From Tigriopus japonicus (taxonomy: Eukaryota; Arthropoda; Copepoda; Harpacticoida; Harpacticidae), in the NCBI GenBank assembly GCA_010645155.1, contig JAAGOF010000220.1, positions 450,927-514,926 on the forward strand: 64,000 nucleotides of DNA. The letters are read 5' to 3'. How positions within the stretch are numbered: the stretch's first letter is position 1; the number at the start of each line of letters is the position of its first letter. Below, in pieces: positions 55,541-64,000 of the stretch. Below the pieces are notes generated by a model. That model had not been told where the DNA came from. It saw only the letters and a list, made by a program, of their open reading frames with translations, and searched no databases. Position numbers and translations under genes: made by a program.

Positions 55541-56400
55541 TGAATATCACGACCTCCATTGTCTTTGAATGGAACATCTAATTTTGACGTCCTATACGTC
55601 ATTGTGCGGAATTTCGTCCCGTTCAATGCCATATTACTCTGGCTAACCCAAGAGTAGACTTTCTCCAAGTCATCTACTAAACATTTTGAGTCCTGACCAT
55701 TCCTTCCACAAACTAATTTTGTATCATCAGCATATGAAGAAATACTGGCTTTTGTTCTAAACTTCTGGAGAGGAGCAATAAAGAGAATAAGCAGGAGCGG
55801 ACCTAAAATTGAACCTTGTGGAACACTTGACTTGACAACATACATGCCACTAAATGATCCTTCAACCTTGACTATTTGCTTCCTATCACTCATGAAACTA
55901 TCAATCCAATTCAGGACCTTTTCTTGGATCCCAAACTCTTTGAGTTGATCGAGCAAAAGACCATGATCTACCTTATCAAGGGCCTTGGCAAAGTCAAGAT
56001 AGACTACATCAACTGACTCGTGACTTTCAAGCCCCTCAATGATCTGCTCGATGTGGTCAACTAATTGGGTGACTATACTAAAATGGGCTCGAAACCCATG
56101 CTGCCCTGGAGAATGACATAAGCTTCCAAATACTCAACAAGCTTGGACTTCATGATTTTCTCAAATACTTTGCAATACTGGAAGTCCGAGAAATGGTTCT
56201 ATAATTACTAGGGAGTGACTTATTTCCGCCCTTAAAGATAGGAACAACATGAAAATAGGAACAACATGACAACATTTATCTCGGTTCTTCGATCTTCGAG
56301 ATTGGGGTTTCACAAAATTATCATTTACAGCTCTTCTCCAAATTCTGCCAGAACCACCTTCAATACTTCAATCCCTCTAAAATAGTTCAAGGTTCTGCTG
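55498..56400 (-). pseudogene. LINE reverse transcriptase fragment (Jockey/CR1-type)
   Basis: Minus strand: FKGGNKSLPSNYRTIS, a frameshift, then GQHGFRAHFSIVTQLVDHIE, VVYLDFAKALDKVDHGLLLD, VKSSVPQGSILGPLLLILFI and the catalytic YADD. The frame then runs to GTKFRTMTYRTSKLDVPF and crosses into the flanking gag-like sequence at about 55540, so its last residues are not LINE. Truncated at both ends. Confidence 0.85.
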
Positions 56401-56959
56401 TGATTATAGGGGGAGCTGCTCTCTTCAGTCGAGAGTTGCGCAAAATGTACTTCTCAGAGGGAGCCACCTGAAATTCGAGTCAAAATAAGCGAGTCACTTT
56501 GAAAGCGACCGTGTTTCCGGTCCGTGTGCGTGCGCTCGAGCGAGAGTTCTTTGATGGAGATTTTCGAAAAAAGCCAAATGGAGGAACGATTTTGCTTTGA
56601 GAAAGTAGAATGCACGAGCAATTCCTATTTTGTTTCCGTTTCTCCAAAAAGTTTGTTACACTGATTTGAATAAAATTGTTTCATTTCATTCAACTCTAAT
56701 CAAATACGTAAAATCTATTCGATGAAGGCAAAGCCGTCACACTCTCAAGTGATCAGAATGACACCTCGCGGGGTAAACAAGTCATAATTTGAAGCTAAAT
56801 GACTAATTGATCTGTTTGCTAGTGACTCTAACACTAAATGTTTCACAGTCTTCTCTAAAACACCATCTGTTGCACTTCTGGAGTTAATGCCTTTTCATTT
56901 AACTAGTCTCAATATGGCTTATGCTTCTGTTGCCCTCCTCCTAACCTGATTTCCTCCGC

Positions 56960-57140
56960 TATTCGTCACATGTTATTCCATCGCGCTTCTGGTGTCCTTA
57001 TTGCACCCTTGTGGCCAGCAGCTTCTTTTTGGCTCTCTCTCTGCCCAGATGGAGTTCATTTTTCCTCTCATTTTACGGACATACACATCGGTCATCCCAC
57101 TTTTCTTGCCGGTCGCACTCCATTCCCTTTTGGCTAATTA
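56960..57140 (+). pseudogene. Possible RT/RNase H end of the DIRS-like element
   Basis: A frame reads ASGVLIAPLWPAASFWLSL, then CPDGVHF. This is like the PLWP...WW block that ends the RNase H region in DIRS-type elements. Short and uncertain. Confidence 0.4.
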
Positions 57141-57551
57141 ATATACAACGGAATTTTCTTCGACAAACCTTACTCGATATTCAAGCCCTCTCATTGTTTT
57201 TATTCTGGTTGTAAAAATGTCTATAGTAACAGCCTTCCACGTTTATTTCAGCGTTTGATTTTCTAGTCTCCAAAGGTATTACCACCATCAAAGCTGGAAA
57301 AGCACCTTCAACATGGAAGCTTTTATACAACTTATTGGAAACTATTCTGCGTCTTTTGTACCAACCATAACAAAGCTTCTTTACCAGCCTCATCAATTAC
57401 AGATCTGGCCTTCCTTCAATCTTATTTAGAAAAATATAATTCCTAATGTTTCCTATGAGCTTGCCAATTTATATGAGCAGCTGTTTCTGCATTTCACGAT
57501 ACCAACGGATTTCCCTCGCCCTACAATGCCAAAGTAATCAAATTATTCCTT

Positions 57552-58660
57552 GTGGGAGCCAAGAAGACTTTTTTAAAGCCCGTTGTGCGTAAAACGCCCA
57601 TGTCTCATGACATTCTTGCTTTGATTTTGAATCACTGTCTTAGTACAGACTTGTACTCGATTTCACCTTGTAGATCGCTGCATTTGTGGCGTGAAGCTAT
57701 TTTTGAACGCTTCGCCTTTTCAGCATCAGCTCGGTTTGACGATCTAGCTCATGTCTCCACCTCAAATATAACCGTACTTTTGGACAAGCTTGTTGTGTTC
57801 TTCCCTCATCCAAGAAGCACGGAAATCATGGAGTGGGAGGCTACCAATGAGAATTATGATTTCCAGCAGAAACGAACCATTTGCGTTCTTCTGCAAATGA
57901 GACCTGGCTTGCATTGAGAAGAACACGTATTTCCAATTTCAGCCCAATCGAATGCCGGAGTGAAAAGTTATGCCTTCTCAAACTTATGTACTGAAGAGAG
58001 CATAGAATCAATGGACTCGCCCTTTTGTGGTAAAACGATTACCACAAAAGGGTTAGTTCATTCATTCTCGGTAGGATTTGCACTGAGCTTTGAGTGAGCA
58101 TAACTTTTGTCTCCGACGTTCAATTGAGCTGAAAATTGAAATACGTATTCTTGTCAACATATGCAAGGTGTCATTTGCAGAAGAACGTAATTGAATTGTT
58201 CTAACTGGAAATCATAATTCTCATTGCTAGCCTCCCACTCCATGATTCCAGTGCTTCTTGCCTCATCGTAAAAATGATCAGACCAATCGAGGACATCATG
58301 CTTACATTAAATTCACTAACAACCTCTACTGCCCAAAGAAAATCTACCAAGCCTACTTAATAAGACTCTCTCCTGCTCCAAGCTCTCCTCATAATGGCCC
58401 ACTTTTCCCTAAATTTGTGAAACAAGGACACAATTACATAGTTTCTTCGACAAGAGCCCAATATCATTCCATTCGGAGTGTTCAACACTCTGTTCTCAAA
58501 TCTATTGGTTTGGATCCTACTAAATTTGGTTGCCACTCTTCCCGCCGAGGCGGGGTTCAGACTGCCAAAAATAAAGGGCATACCACATCAGAATATTTAC
58601 GATTATAATCATGCACCCCGAATTCTTCATTCCGTAAGTCACTCTCTTGCCTTTCCATGA
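57552..58660 (+). pseudogene. Tyrosine recombinase relic, split by a MITE
   Basis: Left part (57552-57810): FERFAFSASARFDDLAHVST, with the first catalytic Arg in the SARFDDL block. The right part starts at 58268 and reads HRKNDQTNRGHHAYIKF, then FVKQGHNYIV and GLDPTKFGCHSSRRGGVQ, which has the H-x-x-R pair. Excising the MITE and one copy of its target duplication joins the halves in frame. The catalytic Tyr is not clear: the frame ends early after TAKNKG. The arrangement (R, HxxR) is that of tyrosine recombinases of DIRS or Crypton elements; the upstream RT-like and gag-like pieces favour DIRS. Confidence 0.65.
57811..58260. mobile_element. 450-bp fold-back MITE in the recombinase gene
   Basis: Nearly the whole element is one palindrome: left end caagaagcacggaaatcatg, right end the complement, and a perfect short stem at the centre (ccttttgtggtaa / ttaccacaaaagg, 58021-58051). 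The 7-bp duplication cctcatc flanks it (57804-57810, 58261-58267). Superfamily not assigned. Confidence 0.85.
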
Positions 58661-58893
58661 TATGACGTCTTTAAATATTGAGATGAATAAAAGTTATTGA
58701 CCAACATCAAGAAATAAGTCTTGGATCTTTCACACCGTCGTCCTCCTTCCATATCTGCTATTGAATGTTTATTATTTAGAATGTAATAGTGAGAATATTG
58801 ATAAATGAAGGTTTCTTCATAAAGTAGAAAATTGACGCTTTTTTGACAAAAGTACATGAAACAGTCTTTTTACAATTTCCAAATCGTTCTTAA

Positions 58894-58985
58894 AAGTGCC
58901 GAGTGTAAGTGCTTTCCCCGACGGCGTAGGTTCGAATCCTGGTGGGGGTCGGATTGAAGCTGTCGGGAGAAATCCTTCAATTTAC
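58894..58985 (+). repeat. tRNA-derived SINE-like sequence
   Basis: Contains ggttcgaatcctggtggggg, a good pol III B box in tRNA context, and upstream gtgccgagtgtaagtgc, similar to a tRNA-Ser A-box region but shortened. An A-rich tail follows at about 59010. It cannot fold as a full tRNA, so a SINE is more likely than a tRNA gene. Confidence 0.5.
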
Positions 58986-59656
58986 AGGGAATCGCATTCC
59001 TTGTAGAGGTAATAAAAAAATCCGCAAAAAAATCAGTATCACTCACTCAATTTATTGTCAAATTGTATAGCTGCGGTGTTCAACAAATTACTCTGTGACA
59101 TCACATCAATCAACGATCAAACTTTTACTATGAAGCTCATCCTCTTGGAAGTTGTTATGGATTATTGGTCTTGTTCAGATAAAAATTTGTATATATGTAA
59201 GGAAAATACTGGAAGGGTTATATCAAAATTCGATTAATTCTTTTTTGAGCCTTAAAAATCGAATAGCTTGAACTGGAGTGTTGTCCATAACAAGACAGAC
59301 AAGTGGAATCATCAACAAATCGATCAAACGCTTTTGGATCAGCTTGACGTCATGTGATCAATAGGCCTGAATGAATGTTTGGCACACTGCAACTGTCAAG
59401 GAGCAACGTATGAAGTTTCTCACTTTTATTGCAACGTTTGATCTTCAACAGTTGTAAATAGTCTTTCAAAAACTAGTAACCCTATGAAAAACTAAAATTG
59501 TTCATTCCCTGCACTTTCACACATGAATTTAAACAAGTCCTGAGTGCCAACTTGCAACCTCTGTGACTTCGAGCACAAAGTAACCAGACTTTGCTTGGGC
59601 TTAGAGAACGACGTTTTTAGTTTGGTCAAATGCTCCATCCTAGGAATCAGTAACCA
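58986..59656. other. No supported feature
   Basis: AT-rich spacer; short frames only. Confidence 0.4.
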
Positions 59657-59840
59657 TAGGGATCAGCAACCAGACGTTGGTAGGTTCACGGGCCCACAAA
59701 TTAGCGTTCAAAGCCCTTGGGGCCCACAAGTACAGTACTATGGATGGCTCACGGGCTCAATATTTTAGATTTTCTCCATAGTTCCTGGGACCACCCATGG
59801 CTGCCCTTGGGGGCCCGAGCCCTCAGGTTGCCGACCCCTG
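59657..59840. mobile_element. hAT-type MITE, CAGGGGTCGGCAACC family, short copy
   Basis: Ends tagggatcagcaaccag and ggttgccgacccctg, interior inverted relative to 38335-38583 (gggcccacaagtacagtact). Target duplication no longer visible. Confidence 0.7.
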
Positions 59841-60367
59841 TCTATCCCAACAACGATGGCTACCCGATTGGGAACAAGTACCTTATACAAGAGCACAATG
59901 GCTGATTTGATTTTCATCCAAGCTCCGTCATTTCATCCATGTCGTGTCCGAAATGGAATAACCTAGAGCACTAGAATAACCTATTCACGGGTAGTTATTT
60001 CCAGAATTTTTTAATTTCAATGGCATTCCACTTTCAGTGGTACCACACCATTGGCCTAAGTCTTGTAAAAAAAAGAAAATGAAAAAATGAAAATCTTCCC
60101 CCACGGAATATGACAGAAATTGCTTTTTAGTTATGACGTGCTATGAATCCATTTTCCTCCTTATTCAATCATGAGAAGGGTGTTTCCTTTGCCTCAAAAT
60201 TGTTGTGTTCTTTTCGCGTTTCCTCACACGCCAGCTTCGTCTGCCTTCAATGAAAAAAGCGAGCATTAGTTTGGAAATTTACCGCTAAGATAGTGGCGCG
60301 CAGACTGACAGACGGGCAAAGCTGGCTGGCCTGTTAGGAAACGTGAAAAGAAGAATATCCTTTAGAT

Positions 60368-60788
60368 CAGGGGTCGGCAACTGGTGGGCAGCGGCCCCCA
60401 TGGAGGCCCAAGGGTGGTTGTTGGTGGACCCACGTGCTATTGGGAAAATCCTAAACAGTGGGCCCGTGAGACATCCATAGTACTGTGCTCGTGGGCCCAA
60501 AGCTCTTTGATCGTTCATTTGTGGGTCCCTGAACCTACCAACGTCTGTTTGGTGGGTCTTGACAAGGATGGCTCAAGCCAGGATTACTTTCAAAATACAC
60601 ACTAGGTCCGATTAGTACAATGAAAATTCAACGGAACAATATATTTGTTGCAAAAACCTCACATTTTAGTGCAATGATCGGACCCAGTGTGTATTTTTGA
60701 AATCCGTCCTGAAGTACAGTGGTTCCTGGTCTTGACAACACATATGCAAATTGGTGGGCCTTGCTTTAAAAACGGTTGCCGACCCCTG
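60368..60788. mobile_element. hAT-type MITE interrupted by another MITE
   Basis: Ends caggggtcggcaactggtgg and cggttgccgacccctg. Removing the nested element plus one octamer (173 bp) leaves 248 bp, almost the length of copy a (249 bp). Flanks ctttagat / gtttagtt match at 6 of 8. Confidence 0.85.
60563..60727. mobile_element. 165-bp hAT-type MITE nested in the previous element
   Basis: Inverted copy of 5738-5902, starting caaggatggctcaagccagg and ending agtggttcct. Perfect 8-bp duplication ggtcttga (60555-60562, 60728-60735). Confidence 0.9.
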
Positions 60789-61203
60789 GTTTAGTTCTTA
60801 AAATGCCCAGCATTTTTTCAACCAATTTTGAGTTATCATTTTGTCAAAATGTCTACCACAAGTTTGATTTATCACGGTTTTTTACTGAAGCACTCTCACT
60901 TCCTCTTACCTAAGGCAGTTGGGATGGAGGCTCCAGCGTAAGAAAAGAACAAGCCGGCGTTACATCGTCTCAAGCAAAAATGAAAATTTGTTCTTATTCA
61001 AAACTTAGATATTTTGAATGTTTTATGTGTTATTTAGAACAGAAAAACTTGGAATTCACAAGAAACAAATTATAGGTCCTCCTGAGTTCAAAATTGTATC
61101 ATTTAAATGTACCTTTCCCATTTTTGTTGGTTGTGGGAAATTTTTTATCTTAATAACGTGTGATTAATTTTGCAAGAAGCTTCTATTTCACCTTCTTTTT
61201 CAG
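60789..61203. other. Spacer; right part duplicated from intron 4 of paralog 2
   Basis: From about 61070 (ggtcctcctgagttcaaaa) it matches 39415 onward without the MITE at 39484. Confidence 0.5.
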
Positions 61204-61543
61204 GCCTGAGAATACATAATAACACCAACCTAAGATGGCAGTGGGTGTCTGGAGCATATTACAACTTCGATGGGCTCAATATATGGTGTTCGAATCCCCA
61301 AACAAAATACGCGTCTGCCCTCTTTGTTGTTGAAGATTCTTGCCTCCAAGAAGTGAACCTAAGTTTGAATAAGATGGCAAGTGTGATTTGCGAATTCACG
61401 GGTAAGTAATCATGGTTATTTTTTCTGTTATCTTTCGTTTTCATTAGGGCTTTTGTGTTTTCAGTGCTGGAATGTTACGCTTTGGAACCTCCCGTTGTTT
61501 TCTATGCAAGTAAAACCCATGATGAAAACAGTCATAGCTACAG
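61204..61543 (+). pseudogene. Partial PAN-CTLD paralog: last CTLD exon and sushi-start exon
   Basis: Exons 61204-61401 (198 bp) and 61465-61543 (79 bp) duplicate exons 5 and 6 of paralog 2 (39855-40052, 40119-40191). The first reads GLRIHNNTNLRWQWVSGAYY and ends VICEFTG. In the second, the ancestral acceptor tgctag has become tgctgg, but an upstream change makes ttttcag six bases earlier; use of it adds two codons and keeps the frame (VLECYALEPPV). No upstream exons 1-4 are present in this copy within the window, so it is either an orphan duplicate or the end of a gene assembled elsewhere. Confidence 0.75.
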
Positions 61544-61791
61544 GTGAGTTTTGCATGAATCACTTAGACCGGTGATGCAATTGTAATTTTGTATTCAAAG
61601 ACAAACTTTTAATCGCAAAAACACCGGGATAGCAAAAATTGGCCATCTACTTCTGATACTTTTTTGCTTGTGTTACAAATTGATAAAATTTAAGTGTTTA
61701 AGAAAAAGGTAAGTTGATCATGCGAAGAAAAAAAATATCAGTGAACATAATTCAATTAGATTTTAAACTAATTTGAAGTGTCAGTCATAAC

Positions 61792-62652
61792 TAGAGACAG
61801 GAAGTTTAGACGAATAAAACTGTCAAATTAGACGAAAAAAGACGAATAAAATTGACCGATTAGACGAAAAAAGACGAATAAAATTCCCCGATTAAATGAA
61901 AAAAGACGAATAAAATTGCCCAATGAAACGGAAAAAGACGAATAAAAGGCTTCATTTAACGAAAAAAGCTGTCTTTCGCGGAAAAAAAAAACTAACGAAT
62001 TGTCTGTAAAGAGGTTACAAAGAGCTTTAAACTGCTGCCCATAAAGTAGACGAAAAGTGTGTCCCAATTGAGGGGAAACACCTTCTTTGTGTAAAACGAC
62101 AAAATATGCAAAAGAAAGGAAGGAAAAGTGCCAAATGAGCAAGAAATGGTCAGTGATAAATATTAATTTAAAAAAAAACTTGTTCAGAACCGCCCTTTTT
62201 TCAACGTTTTCAGTTGAGGAATATTTTATGGCAAATTTGCTGACACTTAATTGTTCGCATAGTCGGATAGCTTTTTTCAATCCAATAGTGGCCTTTTCGT
62301 TCTGTGTCTGTCAGGAAACCCTACAAGTTAAAATTTAAGTGTGGATCATATTTTGTTCGAGCAAAAACGCAACTGACAATCAAACTATTACTTTGGCCCA
62401 AGTTTTGGCGTTGAACTTTTTTGAAAGTGTCTATTTGATTTAAAATTTGAGAAAAAAACTTAAAATCCAAGAAAATTTTCCATTTTTCACTAATCAGACG
62501 AAAAAAATTGAGTAAAATTGCCGGATTAGACGAAAAAAGACGAATAAAATCCAAATTAGACGAATAAGTTTGTCGCGACGAATAAGGTTAAAAACGACGA
62601 ATAAAGACGAAAAAAGACGAATACGTTTATTCGTCTAAAGTTCCTGTCCTTA
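61792..62652. mobile_element. hAT-type element with TTCGTCT repeats, copy c
   Basis: Ends tagagacaggaagtttagac and ctaaagttcctgtcctta; flanks gtcataac (61784-61791) and gtcataag (62653-62660). The parental segment at 40430-40460 lacks it, so it arrived after the segmental duplication. Confidence 0.9.
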
Positions 62653-63395
62653 GTCATAAGTCATAACAATTGGAAATACAGTAGTTGTCATAAATTACAT
62701 TTGAAAAACAGCTTTAAAAAATAATAATTTGTAAATAATTGGCGCAAGCCGAATGAAAATCCTGATTGTTATGTTTGTTTTTCTACCGGTTGTTTCTCTC
62801 GCCACTAGTTATTGTTTAACAATTCAGCTTTTATTGATTTTCTTGTTTCTTCAAGTCATCTTTGTATTATGTGTGCGAAGTTTGTTGTTCTTCAAAAGGC
62901 AAGATGAAACAAAAGTCCAGTCCAAATAAATTAATTGTATCAGACACATTTTAAGTAACTCAACCAGCATGAGAATGCAATTGCGAATATACAGACATTC
63001 CAAAAGGAAAATTGAAAAAGAAATATAAATTTTGACCTTTGAGTAGGTCTTCTCAATGCGATTTGATTTTATGTAACTGAAAAATTCATTAGTTTCCAGA
63101 GTATTAAAAAGTGTTTTATTTACACTTAGTGGCAAAGAAGAGGCCCCTAAAAAGTATGTTTGAGCCGAAAAAGAAACAGACCGTATTATTTTAGCCCGAA
63201 AAACGACAAATTGAGAAGAAAGAAGTTTTGACGTGCTTTTTGCCCTGTAAAATCCAAAAACTTGCTTTCGGCTCTCTCGATTCCGAAAACTTTCTTTGGC
63301 GAGGTTTGTAGCCTCAATACTTCTTTTCTGCAATTACTTCAAACTTTTTCCCTCGCCCCTAATCCTTTGTGATTGAAACCATTCTTAAATCTGTA
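62653..63395. repeat. Right part of the segmental duplication of 40.4-41.0 kb
   Basis: taaattacatttgaaaa, attggcgcaagcc, ggttgtttctctc, aaagtgttttactt and gcgacaaattgagaagaaag type words occur in the same order as at 40465-41000. Non-coding. Confidence 0.8.
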
Positions 63396-63420
63396 TGTAC
63401 CAGGGGGAGTATTGTACCTT

Positions 63421-63562
63421 GTAGTGATGTGTTTCAAACCAGGAGTGCTACCAGGTTTGACTCGGACGTTTATCGGTGTTAAAAAGGGCAGGTTGTTTTG
63501 AATTTTTTGAAAAGACCTAAACTAGGACCAATTTGGCAACACTCAAACTAGTTCGATTTCTA
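63421..63562 (+). repeat. 140-bp direct repeat, left copy
   Basis: tagtgatgtgtttcaaacca through caactcaaactagttcgatt-type end. A second copy begins at 63862 and reaches the window end. Spacing about 440 bp; could be LTRs of a mini-element or a tandem duplication. Confidence 0.75.
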
Positions 63563-63861
63563 GTTCTATCAGTAGTTACATTTATGGATTTCGAGTTAGC
63601 AGTGCTGCCATATTTATTGGCAAATAAGGTCTATTTCCTGTAGGAAAGTTTAGTTGTGGTCAGCTTTTTGACCCTAAAAACCAAAATGCCAAAACTCTGC
63701 CAAAAATCGAACTGAATTGCATCAATAGTACGTTGATTTAAGGCTTGCTTAGGCAGCCAACCGGCTGTCTACTCGTATTTCGGCAGAATTCTTAAAAACC
63801 CTTCAGCTGTTTTTTTGGTGTGTCGTTGCCTGCCTCGCACTCACTTACGCGACAATTTTAG

Positions 63862-64000
63862 TAGTGATGTGTTTCAAACCAGGAGTGCTGCCAGTTTTGA
63901 CTCGGAAGTTTATCGCTGTTAAAAAGGTCAGGTTGTATTGAACTTTTTGAAAAGACCTAAACAATTACCAATTTGGCAACACTCAAACTAGTTCGATTTT
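63862..64000 (+). repeat. 140-bp direct repeat, right copy (cut by window end)
   Basis: Same order of words as 63421-63562: gtgatgtgtttcaaaccagg, gttaaaaaggtcaggttgt, ccaatttggcaacactcaaa. A few substitutions. Confidence 0.75.

Noticed and set aside
58910..58950. Functional tRNA gene
   Set aside because: The B box is good, but acceptor, D and anticodon arms cannot be formed; a SINE is more likely.

Overview
The window looks like genomic DNA of a metazoan, most likely an arthropod and plausibly a crustacean. The organism call is inference. It rests on small GT-AG introns, AT-rich DNA, several Tc1/mariner lineages side by side, a CsRn1-type Gypsy element, very many hAT-type MITEs, and secreted PAN/apple plus C-type-lectin genes. 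No bacterial gene organisation is present. A 938-bp run of N (45893-46830) marks an assembly gap.

The left third (1-23 kb) is a transposon graveyard: a LINE reverse transcriptase (742-2275), a 2.2-kb long-TIR element with 9-bp target duplications (3342-5554), MITEs, a nearly complete Gypsy element (10033-14035) with a visible -1 frameshift signal between gag and pol, a 1.5-kb long-TIR element carrying LTR and minisatellite material (14881-16408), a Tc1 element (17430-19070), a second broken Gypsy, and a complete 1.1-kb LTR mini-element (21700-22805). Two inverted copies of one hAT element (7864-9092 and 19525-20927) have exchanged flanks. Their 8-bp target duplications are swapped in the way expected if recombination between them inverted the 10.4 kb in between. 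This inversion cut a Gypsy reverse transcriptase in two and reversed a fragment of a PAN-gene paralog.

The right two thirds (23-64 kb) hold the host genes. There is a minus-strand gene of apple-like cysteine-rich type (23879-24870), then three plus-strand paralogs (29943-33025, 36174-40191, 42121-51056) with identical exon layout: signal peptide, PAN domain, second PAN-like domain, C-type-lectin-like domain on two exons, and the start of a sushi-like module. All internal junctions are phase 1. A fourth, partial copy (61204-61543) is a segmental duplication of the last two exons of the second gene. A broken fifth copy lies inside the inverted block (about 16740-19516). The proteins are probably secreted and carbohydrate- or protein-binding; no function can be assigned from sequence alone.

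Introns and spacers of the cluster are loaded with hAT-type MITEs, most with perfect 8-bp target duplications, two mariner-type transposase relics, tandem repeats, and a wrecked element that looks DIRS-like (about 54.4-58.7 kb) and is itself interrupted by a LINE, a fold-back MITE and a 36-bp perfect palindrome with its own 8-bp target duplication.
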